A stretch of 50,347 bases of DNA from CAXBDP01 sp964598395 (GCA_964598395.1 CAZRBW010000017.1:1-50347); one strand, 5' to 3'. Shown: positions 1 through 8,574, numbered from the stretch's first letter. Made by a program: numbers and translations. The notes: generated from the letters alone by a model not told the origin.

Positions 1-445
1 CTTTGTATTGATGGAATTTGAATTTCTCTAGCAATTTGATGGAAACTAAATTTTCGGACTGCACCAATCCATAAAGTGGTACTTTTGAGAAGTGATGGCT
101 ACAGAAATCGATCATCGCTTGTAGCATTTCAGATGCATAGCCATTTCTCCAAAATGCTGGAATCACAGCATATCCAACTTCCACTTTATCACCTTCAAAT
201 GCAGCGATTTTCACAAAGCCAATTAAGGCATTACTTTCCCTGCTTCTTGCTGCCCAAAAGCCAAATAAGGGTGAATCCTGATTATTTGCCACCACCACTT
301 CAAATCTCACTTTAGCATCCAATTCTGACATGGCTCCATTATGGATAAACTTCATCAAATCTGGATCAGTAACTAAGCTCAAGTAATCAGGCAGATCCTG
401 TTTAGCAAATTTGCTGAAAACAAGACGGGAGGATTCTAATTCCAT
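1..445 (-). CDS. GNAT-family N-acetyltransferase (C-terminus beyond the window)
   Basis: Reading the minus strand from the ATG at 445 gives about 148 residues open to the window edge, starting MELESSRLVF. The segment VGYAVIPAFWRNGYASEML matches acetyl-CoA binding motif A of GNAT proteins (Q/R-x-x-G-x-A/G), followed by the typical QSENLVSIKLLEKFKF, where a neighbour-slot Asn precedes the C-terminal strand. This resembles RimJ/RimL-type enzymes, which acetylate protein N-termini or small amines; the substrate cannot be told. It starts 15 nt after the stop of the 3-hydroxyacyl-CoA dehydrogenase gene, so it is probably the distal gene of that operon. Codons 5-7 (TCC TCC CGT) give a one-mismatch copy of the window-wide octamer. 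Family call is firm, function open. Confidence 0.85.
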   Translation of the reverse strand, partial: MELESSRLVFSKFAKQDLPDYLSLVTDPDLMKFIHNGAMSELDAKVRFEVVVANNQDSPLFGFWAARSRESNALIGFVKIAAFEGDKVEVGYAVIPAFWRNGYASEMLQAMIDFCSHHFSKVPLYGLVQSENLVSIKLLEKFKFHQYK

Positions 446-460
446 TTTGGTACTGAAGCT

Positions 461-1369
461 TTATTTTTTCAAGAGAAAATCTTCTTGCTGATACTCAGGG
501 CTTGGGTATTTGTAAAAGCCTTCTCCTGTTTTGATTCCCAATTTGCCTGTATCTAAATAAGGCTTTAAAAAGGCTATAGTCCTGTCAGAACCTGGTCCAC
601 CAGTATTTTTGGTCACGTGGTACACAGTTTCCAAACCTATGCTATCCATGATTCCAAAAGGCCCAGATGGCATTTTGAAGTTACCCATCCATGAGCGATC
701 TACATCTTGGATGCTGGCCACGCCCGTAGTCACCAATTGGAAAGCTGAACCTAGTAAGGCACCCAACATATGATTGAATATGTAGCCATTGGATTCCTTT
801 TTGACAAAAACGGGTATTTGATTCAGCTTGTATGCCATTTCGTACAAGAAAGGAGTCACCCATTCTGCTGTGCCTTCATGCGGCATTATATCTACCACAT
901 TTGCCCAGAATACATCGTGAAAATGAAATGAACAAAACTGAGCAGGCCTTCCAGAATCCTCAGCAAAATGGGAGGGAAGTAGATAGCTAGTGTTGGTGGT
1001 AAATAAAGTATGCTTAGGACAAAGCTCACCAAACTGCTTCCAAACTGCCTTTTTGATACCTGCATTTTCGGTCACGGATTCATTCACAAAATCAGCATCC
1101 TTGGCGGCCTCTTCTGCATCTTTCGTCCAAGTGATTCTTTCGACAATTGCCTCAGATTCTTTTTGGTTGATTTTACCTTCTTTCATTAGTCCATGCAAAA
1201 TCTTAGCATGTACCTTTTTAGCCGCTTCGAAAGCTCTTTCATCAATATCAAAAATGGTGGTATTGAATCCACTAATTGCAGATTGTAAGCCTACTCTAAG
1301 TCCTAAAGTGCCAGCGCCAAGTATAAGCACCTTTTGTATATCCTTGAGTTCAAGTTCTTGATTATTCAT
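461..1369 (-). CDS. 3-hydroxyacyl-CoA dehydrogenase, NAD-binding
   Basis: 302 residues. The Rossmann loop GAGTLG lies at residues 18-23 and the acidic end of strand 2 (FDID) about 20 residues later, both as in NAD-dependent 3-hydroxyacyl-CoA dehydrogenases of beta-oxidation. A C-terminal HADH helical domain follows, with NGYIFNHMLGALLGSAFQLV and GPFGIMDSIGLETVYHV. The usual catalytic box HFFNPxxxMxLVE is replaced here by HFHDVFWANVVDIM. That looks like the less common HFxNxxWxxNxAEIM version but with Asp where Glu is expected, so substrate or rate may differ. The gene lies 35 nt downstream of the APH-like kinase and 15 nt upstream of the GNAT gene, in a five-gene acyl-CoA operon. It would oxidise the 3-hydroxyacyl-CoA made by a hydratase such as the MaoC protein at 4556. 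Confidence 0.9.
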   Translation of the reverse strand: MNNQELELKDIQKVLILGAGTLGLRVGLQSAISGFNTTIFDIDERAFEAAKKVHAKILHGLMKEGKINQKESEAIVERITWTKDAEEAAKDADFVNESVTENAGIKKAVWKQFGELCPKHTLFTTNTSYLLPSHFAEDSGRPAQFCSFHFHDVFWANVVDIMPHEGTAEWVTPFLYEMAYKLNQIPVFVKKESNGYIFNHMLGALLGSAFQLVTTGVASIQDVDRSWMGNFKMPSGPFGIMDSIGLETVYHVTKNTGGPGSDRTIAFLKPYLDTGKLGIKTGEGFYKYPSPEYQQEDFLLKK

Positions 1370-1404
1370 ACAGTTTAATATTTTGACTGTTAATTAAATA
1401 TGTC

Positions 1405-2460
1405 TTAAATACGTCCTTTTTCTAGTGCTTTAATACCATTTTTACCACATGCCTTTACCACATAAATCAATTGTGCAAAACGTGGATCTTTAGTGAAGCC
1501 TTTTTTGTATCGAGCATAAATTTGCTGCACAATTACTCCGATTTTAAAGGCGCCAAATACATAGTAAAATAATAGATCAGGAACATCTTTTCCAGACTTA
1601 AGCTGGTAATGTTCCACCACTTCCTCCCGCGTAAAATTCCCGGGCATCCAAGTGAGATTAAATGGTTTCAATGCATCATCATCCTTTGCTTCGCACCAAT
1701 AAGCTAAGCTTGTACCCAAGTCCATATATGGATCGCCCACTGTGGCCATTTCCCAATCCAACACTGCAATCACATTTGCAGGGTCGCTTGAGCTGAGAAC
1801 CAAATTATCATACTTAAAATCATTATGAATAAAAGCCGTTTGCTCTTGATTCGGGATGTTTTTTTGCAACCAATCTGCTACTTCGTCCATGGCTTGCAAT
1901 TTGTCGGTTTCCGCCTTGTAATAGCGATTTACCCAGCCTTCCACTTGCCTTTTCACATAGCCTTGGGGTTTGCCCATTTCTATCAAACCGCTCTCTTCCA
2001 ATTCCAAAGCATGCAGTTCAGCCAAGGTATCAATGCTCGAAGCAGAAATCTTCCGCATCAGCTCTTCATTCAATTGTAAATCCTTTGGAGCCTGATTTCT
2101 TAAAATAATGCCGGTGATCTTTTGCATCAAATAAAATGGAGCACCGATGACAGTTTCATCCTCACAAAACAGAATAGGTTTTGGCGCTTTTGGATAGCCG
2201 TGTTGCAAATTGGAAAGCACTTTATATTCCCGCTCCATATCATGGCCACCTTTGATATTTGCTCCAAATGGCGGACGTCTTAATACGTACTCTTTGCCAT
2301 CACAAAGAATAAAATAGGTGAGATTGGAGAATCCAGAAGGAAACTGCTCAATACTTAGATTCCCATTGAAGTTCGACCAATGGGCTTTTAAATAGGCTTT
2401 TAATTTAATTTTGTCTAGTTCTTCTCCTTTACGAATTGAAGTGGGTTTGTCTATGCTCAT
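1405..2460 (-). CDS. APH-like kinase of the ACAD10/ACAD11 type
   Basis: 351 residues with the aminoglycoside-phosphotransferase/choline-kinase fold. The catalytic HNDFKYDN is at residues 212-219 and the metal-binding DWE at 235-237. The N-terminal SGFSNLTYF and YVLRRPPFG are characteristic of the kinase half of animal ACAD10/ACAD11 and of bacterial proteins annotated as acyl-CoA dehydrogenase-associated phosphotransferases, not of true antibiotic kinases. Its start overlaps the stop of the ACAD gene by 4 nt (ATGA-type coupling), so the two halves of an ACAD11-like protein are separate but co-translated. Known family work links ACAD10/11 to phosphorylation and dephosphorylation of 4-hydroxyacyl-CoAs; assigning that here is inference. 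An octamer copy at 1623 encodes Arg-Glu. A resistance role is unlikely. Confidence 0.88.
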   Translation of the reverse strand: MSIDKPTSIRKGEELDKIKLKAYLKAHWSNFNGNLSIEQFPSGFSNLTYFILCDGKEYVLRRPPFGANIKGGHDMEREYKVLSNLQHGYPKAPKPILFCEDETVIGAPFYLMQKITGIILRNQAPKDLQLNEELMRKISASSIDTLAELHALELEESGLIEMGKPQGYVKRQVEGWVNRYYKAETDKLQAMDEVADWLQKNIPNQEQTAFIHNDFKYDNLVLSSSDPANVIAVLDWEMATVGDPYMDLGTSLAYWCEAKDDDALKPFNLTWMPGNFTREEVVEHYQLKSGKDVPDLLFYYVFGAFKIGVIVQQIYARYKKGFTKDPRFAQLIYVVKACGKNGIKALEKGRI

Positions 2461-3668
2461 CTTCTCAAATCTAATCCATAGTCTTTCAATATTCTTCGTG
2501 CCAGCACACTTTTATGCACTTCATCTGGACCGTCATATATTCTTGCACCTCTTTCGTGGCGGTACCAAAAAGACAAAAGCGTATCTTCAGTAATGCCCAA
2601 TGCTCCATGAGCTTGAATGGCACGGTCGAGCACCTGATGTAGTACATTTGCTACATAGAATTTTATAGTAGAAATTTCTTCTCTCACAGCTTTGGCGCCT
2701 AGCTTATCCATTTTCCATGCGGTATGCAAAACCATTAGTCTGGAGGCATTGATTTCTGCTCGGCTATCGGCAATCCAACCTTGCACAAATTGCTTATCTC
2801 CAAGATATACATCGGTGTCTAAAAGGCGGGAGGCTGCTCTACGACACATCAAATCGAAGGCTCGCTCGCAAATCCCAATCCATCGCATGCAATGGTGAAT
2901 TCTGCCTGGTCCTAATCGCTCCTGCGCTAAGGCAAAACCTTGTCCCTCTTTTCCTACCAAATTGCTTTGAGGCACTCGGCAGTTAGTATATTTCACTTCT
3001 GCATGGCTGATGTAGCCGTAGCCTGCTTCGCCCATAATGGGGATATTACGCACCAGTTCAAATCCAGAACTATCAGTTGGAACTATGATCATACTTGCTC
3101 GCTGGTATGGATTGCTGTGTTCCGAATCAGTTACGGCCATTACCACGGCAAACGCAGCTCCATCCGCTGATGAGGTAAACCATTTATGTCCATTGATAAT
3201 ATAATCATCGCCATCTTTTACAGCAGTGGTGGCCATAAATACTGGGTTGGAACCGGCAAACTCAGGCTCTGTCATGGAGAAGCAAGAACGGATATCACCA
3301 TTCATTAATGGCTTTAGATATTTAGATTTAAGTTCTTCACTAGCAAACTGATGAAGTAATTCCATATTGCCAATATCTGGTGCTTGGCAATTAAAGAGAT
3401 AATGACCTACAGGGGAAGTACCGAGCAATTCGCTTACTTGGGCAAATTCAACTAAATTCAATCCCAAGCCGCCTTCATGCTCCGCCAAATGAGGAGCCCA
3501 TAGTCCTCTAGCTTTTACTTCCTCCCGCAATTTGTCAATGGCCTTAAATGACTCTTTTAAGTCTTTATTTAGCCAATCAATTTCATTAGGATATACTTTT
3601 TCTTCCAAAAATTGCTTGATGGCTGGTAGCAGTTTTTCAACTTTTTCGGTGCTAAATAATGGTTCCAT
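2457..3668 (-). CDS. Acyl-CoA dehydrogenase, ACAD11-like
   Basis: 403 residues with the acyl-CoA dehydrogenase FAD fold: FSMTEPEFAGSNP and KWFTSSADGA for FAD/substrate contacts, and a C-terminal QAHGALGITEDTLLSFWY followed by RIYDGPDEVHKSVLARRIL. DGPDEVH near the C-terminus is typical of the ACAD11 branch. The length equals the ACAD half of animal ACAD11 and the kinase half is the next gene. It starts 9 nt after the SDR stop and overlaps the kinase by 4 nt. Expected role: FAD-dependent dehydrogenation, or removal of a phosphorylated 4-hydroxy group in concert with the kinase (inference). It holds two octamer copies, 2826 (antisense, Ala-Ser-Arg) and 3521 (sense, Arg-Glu). Confidence 0.92.
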   Translation of the reverse strand: MEPLFSTEKVEKLLPAIKQFLEEKVYPNEIDWLNKDLKESFKAIDKLREEVKARGLWAPHLAEHEGGLGLNLVEFAQVSELLGTSPVGHYLFNCQAPDIGNMELLHQFASEELKSKYLKPLMNGDIRSCFSMTEPEFAGSNPVFMATTAVKDGDDYIINGHKWFTSSADGAAFAVVMAVTDSEHSNPYQRASMIIVPTDSSGFELVRNIPIMGEAGYGYISHAEVKYTNCRVPQSNLVGKEGQGFALAQERLGPGRIHHCMRWIGICERAFDLMCRRAASRLLDTDVYLGDKQFVQGWIADSRAEINASRLMVLHTAWKMDKLGAKAVREEISTIKFYVANVLHQVLDRAIQAHGALGITEDTLLSFWYRHERGARIYDGPDEVHKSVLARRILKDYGLDLRR

Positions 3669-3677
3669 ATTTCTGAA

Positions 3678-4445
3678 TTATACTGTAAAACCACCGTCGG
3701 CTGTATACACACCGCCAGTTACATATTTGCTTGCATCACTTGCTAGGAACAAAGCCAATCCACCCATATCTTCTGGCTCTGCCACCCATTTTAAGGGTTG
3801 CATTTTCATCATCATATTCACGATTTTATCATTGCTCCAAAGTGCTTCCGAAAACTTGGTTTTTACCAATCCAGGGCAAATCACATTCACTCTGATATTG
3901 TCTTCGCCCCATTCTTTTGCAAATACTTTTGTGAGCGAAATCAATGAAGCTTTACTTACGCTATAAATACCCAAACCTGGCTCGGGACGTATCCCGCCAA
4001 TGCTGCTGATATTGATAATGCTACCACCTCCACGAGATTTCATGGATTCGTACACCAGCTTACTCAGTTCAAATGGACCCTTCACATTCACTTCCATTAT
4101 CTTGTCAAATGCCCATGATTCAGTCTGTGCCACTGGCCCAAATACGGGGTTTGCAGCTGCATTATTGATGAGGATATCGACGCCGCCATAAGTAGCTATG
4201 GCTTGGTCGACTAGTTCCTTCATGCTGTCTTGCTTGCCTACATTGCATACGATCGCAGTTGCTTCGTAACCTTTGGCTTTCAAGTTAGCCACCACTTCAT
4301 CTATGGCTTCTTGCTTGCGACTTGATACCACCACTTTCGCACCAGCTTCTGCCAATGCTTCTGCCATAGCTTCGCCTATGCCTTTGCTTGCTCCAGTTAC
4401 GATGGCCACTTTGCCATCTAATTTGAATTTATCGATGAATTGCAT
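3678..4445 (-). CDS. Short-chain dehydrogenase/reductase (SDR)
   Basis: About 255 residues from MQFIDKFKLDGKVAIVTG. The classical SDR cofactor motif TGASKGIG, NNAAAN for the structural NAG motif, catalytic Ser in INISSIGG and YSVSK for the Tyr-x-x-x-Lys pair are all intact. The closing ASKYVTGGVYTADGGFTV is typical of FabG-like enzymes. I chose the ATG at 4445 because it puts the Rossmann strand at the usual distance and follows an A-rich leader; an in-frame ATG at 4469 would add eight residues. This is the first gene of the minus-strand acyl-CoA operon and is divergent from the MaoC gene. It probably reduces a 3-ketoacyl or oxidises a hydroxyacyl substrate; the exact substrate is unknown. 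Confidence 0.9.
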   Translation of the reverse strand: MQFIDKFKLDGKVAIVTGASKGIGEAMAEALAEAGAKVVVSSRKQEAIDEVVANLKAKGYEATAIVCNVGKQDSMKELVDQAIATYGGVDILINNAAANPVFGPVAQTESWAFDKIMEVNVKGPFELSKLVYESMKSRGGGSIINISSIGGIRPEPGLGIYSVSKASLISLTKVFAKEWGEDNIRVNVICPGLVKTKFSEALWSNDKIVNMMMKMQPLKWVAEPEDMGGLALFLASDASKYVTGGVYTADGGFTV

Positions 4446-4500
4446 TCTTGTTAATTTTTTTGACAGCATAAGTTATGTAAAATTTGTTATGCATGCATAA

Positions 4501-4508
4501 TATATTTG
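4501..4508 (+). promoter_or_regulatory. Possible -7 box TATATTTG for the MaoC operon
   Basis: TATATTTG matches the Bacteroidota -7 consensus TAnnTTTG exactly and lies 47 nt upstream of the MaoC start, in the divergent region between two acyl-CoA operons. A TTTG occurs at 4483-4486, but the spacing of 14 nt is shorter than the usual 19-21. Treat as a candidate. Confidence 0.3.
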
Positions 4509-4555
4509 GTTAAATTTGTTTTGTCTTTAATTATTGAAGCCAAATAAAATATGCC

Positions 4556-5011
4556 ATGATATATGATTCTATTGCCGAATTAAGAAATCGTGAGGGTGAA
4601 AAACTAGAGCCTAGCGAGTGGCTGTTGGTAAATCAAGAAATGATTAATGCATTCGCTGCTGTAACGAGCGATACCCAATGGGTGCATATCGACGAAAAAC
4701 GAGCTAGTGTGGAATCACCATTTGGTGGAACTATTGCACATGGATTCTTAACACTTTCATTGCTCTCTAAGCTGTTACTAGACCAAGTAGAAATCAAATC
4801 GCTTAAAATGGGAGTGAATTATGGCCTCAACAGACTTCGATTTACTTCAGTGGTTCCTTCAGGCTCAAGAATTAGACTGCACTCCAGTCCGATAGCCTTT
4901 GAGGATGTAGCAAACTATGGAGTGAAAGTAACTTTCGATTGCAAAATGGAAATTGAGGGTGTAGACAAACCTGCTTTGGTTGGTGAGTTTATCGTCCTTT
5001 TTTTTGAATAA
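4556..5011 (+). CDS. MaoC-like (R)-specific enoyl-CoA hydratase
   Basis: 151 residues of a single hotdog domain. The hydratase-2 signature is visible as AAVTSDTQWVHID, with the catalytic Asp39 and His44, followed by SPFGGTIAHGFLTLSLL, which covers the conserved glycine-rich helix. The C-terminal part GMNYGLNRLRF-like (MGVNYGLNRLRFTSVVP) is typical of NodN/MaoC proteins. Reaction: hydration of trans-2-enoyl-CoA to 3-hydroxyacyl-CoA, or the reverse. It is the first gene of the plus-strand operon, 39 nt ahead of the MDR reductase. Together with the dehydrogenases on both sides it supplies the hydration step of an acyl-CoA degradation route. Confidence 0.9.
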   Translation: MIYDSIAELRNREGEKLEPSEWLLVNQEMINAFAAVTSDTQWVHIDEKRASVESPFGGTIAHGFLTLSLLSKLLLDQVEIKSLKMGVNYGLNRLRFTSVVPSGSRIRLHSSPIAFEDVANYGVKVTFDCKMEIEGVDKPALVGEFIVLFFE

Positions 5012-5050
5012 TAGATTTTTCTAAATAGAAATAACATAAACAATACAACA

Positions 5051-6025
5051 ATGATGAAAGCAGCAATTTTTGAACAAACTGGTAACCCAACTGAAGTGGT
5101 AAATTATGTAGATGTGCCCAAAAGTGAGCCAGGCGCAGGAGAGGTAAGAGTAAAGGTAAAAGCTGCCAATATCAATCCCTCTGATATTATGTTTATTAGA
5201 GGAATGTATGGCATCACTCCACAATTACCTTCTTCAGCAGGATTCGAAGCTGCGGGAATTATTGATGCCGTAGGCGAAGGTGTAAATCTTCCTATTGGCA
5301 TGGAAGTAATTTTTTCACACATCGGTGTGTGGAAAGAATATGTGGTAACTAAGGCGAAGGGAATTATCCCAAAACCGAAACCGATGAGTTTTGAATTTGC
5401 CTGCCAAGCTTTTGTAAATCCATTTACAGCGTATGGCATGTTGGAAGTTTCCGGTCTACAAAGTGGTGATTGGCTTTTGATAACTGCTGGTGCTTCGGCT
5501 TATGGTAAATTGGTGATTCAATTGGCTGCCAAAAAAGGCATTAAAACCATTGCAACCGTAAGAAGAGAAGAGCAAAAGGAAATGTTGATGGCAATTGGAG
5601 CTACGCATGTAGTCAATACAGAAACTGAAAAAATGCCAAAATCTGTATTGGCTCTTACAGATGGAAAAGGCGTAAATGCAGTATTTGATGCGGTAGGCGG
5701 TACACTAGGCGCGCGTGCTTTAGCTTCCTTGGCAACAGGTGGCACAATGCATGTATTTGGACTATTAAGCCTAGAAAACCTCCCGCTCAATAGTGGTCTG
5801 ATGATTTTCAAAAACCTCACTATCAAAGGCTTCTGGTTGACTACTTATTTGGAAAGTTTAAGTAAGGAGCAAAGAGAAAAAGCATTTACAGAAGTGCTAG
5901 GTGGCCTTGCATCAAGCGATTTGAAACTTGATATTGAAGCAACTTATCCACTTTCTCAAGTGAAAGAAGCATTGGCTCATTATGAGCGTGAAGGCCGCAC
6001 AGGCAAAATCATTTTAACAGAATAG
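5051..6025 (+). CDS. Zinc-independent MDR oxidoreductase, quinone/2-enoyl-CoA reductase type
   Basis: 324 residues of the medium-chain dehydrogenase superfamily. The N-terminal GroES-like domain ends near VNPFTAYGML. The NADPH domain opens with GDWLLITAGASAYGKLVIQ, where the S-A-Y/S-G-K pattern is typical of mitochondrial-type trans-2-enoyl reductases and quinone reductases. No structural zinc cysteines are visible. Two ATGs start the gene (5051 and 5054). It lies 39 nt after MaoC and 3 nt before the long acyl-CoA dehydrogenase. Likely role: NADPH-dependent reduction of an enoyl or quinone-like substrate during acyl-chain metabolism. An octamer copy at 5779 encodes Leu-Pro. Confidence 0.85.
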   Translation: MMKAAIFEQTGNPTEVVNYVDVPKSEPGAGEVRVKVKAANINPSDIMFIRGMYGITPQLPSSAGFEAAGIIDAVGEGVNLPIGMEVIFSHIGVWKEYVVTKAKGIIPKPKPMSFEFACQAFVNPFTAYGMLEVSGLQSGDWLLITAGASAYGKLVIQLAAKKGIKTIATVRREEQKEMLMAIGATHVVNTETEKMPKSVLALTDGKGVNAVFDAVGGTLGARALASLATGGTMHVFGLLSLENLPLNSGLMIFKNLTIKGFWLTTYLESLSKEQREKAFTEVLGGLASSDLKLDIEATYPLSQVKEALAHYEREGRTGKIILTE

Positions 6026-6028
6026 AAT

Positions 6029-7828
6029 ATGCCCAATCAATATTACAGCAGCCGAAATTTATCCTTTTTGCTATTCGAAATGCATAATGCAGCGAGCGTT
6101 TGCAATTTGCCATACTATCAAGAGCATAGCATCGAAACCATGCAAATGGTGCTGGATATGGCAGATCAGTTGGCTGAAAAGGAGCTTTGGCCATATCTAA
6201 CTGAGATGGATCGGAAGCAGCCTGAAATACAGGAAGGGCAGATTAAAGTCCATTCGGCTATGAAGCGAATAATGGAGCTTTATGGCGAAGGAGGCTGGGT
6301 TTCGAGTCATGCTACATTCGAAGAAGGGGGTCAGCAATTACCATTTGTGATTGGCTCTGCTGCTAGTTTTATTTTGGGTGCCGCAAATTATTCTGCGAGT
6401 GTATATCCATTTCTTTCATCTGGAGCGGCAAATCTTATCCGTCATTTTGGTTCTAAGGAATTGCAAGATCGCTTTGTTCCAATGCTATTCTCAGCCAAAT
6501 GGCAGGGAACAATGGCGCTTACTGAGCCTCAAGCAGGCAGTTCTTTATCTGATATTATTACCACAGCTTATCCACAAGCAGATGGTAGTTATAAAATAAA
6601 AGGGCAGAAGATTTATATTTCTTGCGGCGATCATGATGCGGTAGAAAATGTAGTGCATTTGCTTTTGGCTCGAATCAAGGGAGCACCAGCAGGAGTGAAG
6701 GGAATTTCTCTTTTTGTAGTTCCACAAAAGCGGGAGGTGAATGGCAAACTTGAGAGCAACGATGTGCAGACTGCGGGAGTTTATCACAAAATGGGCTATA
6801 AAGGAGCACCGATTGCACATTTAATGTTTGGCGAAAATGACGATTGCCAAGGGTGGCTTGTAGGCGAGGAGCATAGAGGCTTGATCTACATGTTTCAGAT
6901 GATGAATGAAGCCAGAATTGCTGTAGGAATGAGTGCAGCCAGTATTGCCTCAGCGGCTTATTATGCCAGTTTGCAATATGCCAATGAGCGCCCACAAGGC
7001 AGAAAACCATCCAATAAAGACCTTAGCCAAGCGCCAGTCAATATTATAGAGCATGCTGATATTCGTAGATTATTGCTGTTCCAGAAATCGGTGATTGAAG
7101 GCTCTTTGAGTTTGCTTTTATACTGTTCCAAATTATCCGATTTGCATTTTGCTGCCATTGGAGAAGAAAAGGAAAATGCGGGTTTATTGCTTGATTTTTT
7201 AACGCCTATTGCCAAAAGTTATCCTTCTGAAATGGGCTGTCTTACTACGAGTGCTGCTGTTCAGATATTGGGTGGAGCGGGTTATCTGCAAGATTTTCCA
7301 GTAGAGCAATATTATCGGGAAATGAGAATTCATCCGATCCATGAAGGTACTACAGCCATACACGGAATGGATTTGCTTGGAAGAAAAGTACGTTCGAAGG
7401 ATGGGAAAGCTCTTGAACTTTTGATGGCTGAAATCACCAACTGCTTAAAGAAAGCGGGAGGATATCCAGAGCTAAATGAATTTGTGCTGCAATTTCAAAT
7501 GGCTTTACATGATTTTCAAATTGTAACGAGGCATCTTTTCAAAATAGCTGAAAGTGAAGGTCCAGATGAGTTTTTAGCAGATGCAAGTCTTTATTTAGAG
7601 TTTACAGGTACAATCGTAATTGCTTGGCAATGGCTAGCTCAAGCCAATGTTGCTTTAGAGGCTTTGCCCAAAACTGAGTTTGATGCTGACAAGAAGTTTT
7701 ATAATTCGAAACTACACGCGTTGGAATATTACTTTGAATATGAGCTAGTTAAGATAGTTGGATTGAAAAAGAAATTGATGAGTAATTCACGCATCACTAC
7801 TAGGATAGCATCTGATGAAATAGTGTAA
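6029..7828 (+). CDS. Long acyl-CoA dehydrogenase (about 600 residues)
   Basis: 599 residues, the long ACAD type with an extra C-terminal helical domain (PF12806-like), as in FadE5/DmdC relatives. Visible motifs are MALTEPQAGSSLSDI, IYISCGDHD, the substrate/FAD helix AAVQILGGAGYLQDFPVEQ and the catalytic-base segment IHPIHEGTTAIHGMDLLGRK with the expected Glu. The start follows the MDR stop by 3 nt, so the genes are co-transcribed. An internal ATG at codon 18 is possible, but the extreme N-terminus is unusual either way. It dehydrogenates acyl-CoA to enoyl-CoA, passing electrons to ETF. Two sense octamers (6730, 7454) and one near match (6773, last base differs) lie inside. Confidence 0.92.
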   Translation: MPNQYYSSRNLSFLLFEMHNAASVCNLPYYQEHSIETMQMVLDMADQLAEKELWPYLTEMDRKQPEIQEGQIKVHSAMKRIMELYGEGGWVSSHATFEEGGQQLPFVIGSAASFILGAANYSASVYPFLSSGAANLIRHFGSKELQDRFVPMLFSAKWQGTMALTEPQAGSSLSDIITTAYPQADGSYKIKGQKIYISCGDHDAVENVVHLLLARIKGAPAGVKGISLFVVPQKREVNGKLESNDVQTAGVYHKMGYKGAPIAHLMFGENDDCQGWLVGEEHRGLIYMFQMMNEARIAVGMSAASIASAAYYASLQYANERPQGRKPSNKDLSQAPVNIIEHADIRRLLLFQKSVIEGSLSLLLYCSKLSDLHFAAIGEEKENAGLLLDFLTPIAKSYPSEMGCLTTSAAVQILGGAGYLQDFPVEQYYREMRIHPIHEGTTAIHGMDLLGRKVRSKDGKALELLMAEITNCLKKAGGYPELNEFVLQFQMALHDFQIVTRHLFKIAESEGPDEFLADASLYLEFTGTIVIAWQWLAQANVALEALPKTEFDADKKFYNSKLHALEYYFEYELVKIVGLKKKLMSNSRITTRIASDEIV

Positions 7829-7923
7829 ATCTGGATTTTATTTTTCATTGTAATATCAATAGACGTAAATCGTTTATTATCAATACATCTATTTTAACTT
7901 GAGATCGTCAAACAAAAAACACC

Positions 7924-8490
7924 ATGAAAAAGCTAATTATCACTACGTTATTCTTGTTTCCTTTGCTCGCATTTGCTCAAGTGGATTTTGGAGTAAAAGG
8001 CGGAGGTAATTTCTCTAAACTTACCGACGACTTAGATTCAGAATACCGCACAGGGTTTCATTTTGGTCTCTTTGCGGAATTCAAAGTGAAAAAAATTGGC
8101 ATACAGCCAGAGGTGCTGTATTTGACAGGCGGAGGCGAAAGCCAACAAGGGATTTTTAATGGAGACCTAAAGCTAGATTATATCGCAGTTCCTGTTATGT
8201 TAAATCTATACGTTACCGATTTTCTAGCCTTTCAGTTTGGGCCGCAGTTTATGTATAATAGCACTGCCGAGCTTACATCAGAAGTTGGTGGTGTGAAATC
8301 AACCATGGATGTGAAAGACCAAATTAATGAAAGACAATGGGCTGCTTCTGGCGGGTTAATGCTTAAACTTCCTCTTGGATTTAGAATTACAGGGAGATAT
8401 GTAGCAGGGACTTCAAATGTGACCAAAGACGGAAATGTAGAGTCAAAAACGGACTTTATTAAGGTGTCTTTAGGCAAAAGTTTTTTCTAA
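7924..8490 (+). CDS. Outer-membrane beta-barrel protein (PorT/PF13568 type)
   Basis: 188 residues. A Sec signal peptide (KKLIITTLFLFPLLAFA) is followed by alternating amphipathic strands such as VDFGVKGGGNFSKL, IGIQPEVLYLTGGG and LDYIAVPVMLNLYV, ending in the aromatic terminal strand FIKVSLGKSFF. The strand order GVKGGxNFS, PEVLY, YIxVPVML is the hallmark of the small eight-stranded porin-like barrel family of Bacteroidota. Function in the outer membrane is unknown. It is followed after 84 nt by a second small barrel gene; two hairpins lie between them. Confidence 0.85.
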   Translation: MKKLIITTLFLFPLLAFAQVDFGVKGGGNFSKLTDDLDSEYRTGFHFGLFAEFKVKKIGIQPEVLYLTGGGESQQGIFNGDLKLDYIAVPVMLNLYVTDFLAFQFGPQFMYNSTAELTSEVGGVKSTMDVKDQINERQWAASGGLMLKLPLGFRITGRYVAGTSNVTKDGNVESKTDFIKVSLGKSFF

Positions 8491-8498
8491 ACTTAATA

Positions 8499-8533
8499 TT
8501 AGAACTTTCGTTCTAAGCAAAGGTCTTCACCTT
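8499..8533. other. Two adjacent perfect hairpins between the barrel genes
   Basis: TTAGAAC-TTTC-GTTCTAA (8499-8516) has a 7-bp stem, and AAGGT-CTTC-ACCTT (8520-8533) has a 5-bp stem. Both have tetraloops and are separated by 3 nt. No T-run follows either, so a simple intrinsic terminator is unlikely; an mRNA processing or stability element, or a protein site, is possible. Confidence 0.45.
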
Positions 8534-8574
8534 CTAAATATTGAGGCCTATCAAATTATTTTAACTACACAATT

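Noticed and set aside
1405..2460. Aminoglycoside-resistance phosphotransferase
   Set aside because: Motifs and gene order match the ACAD10/11 kinase half, embedded in acyl-CoA genes.
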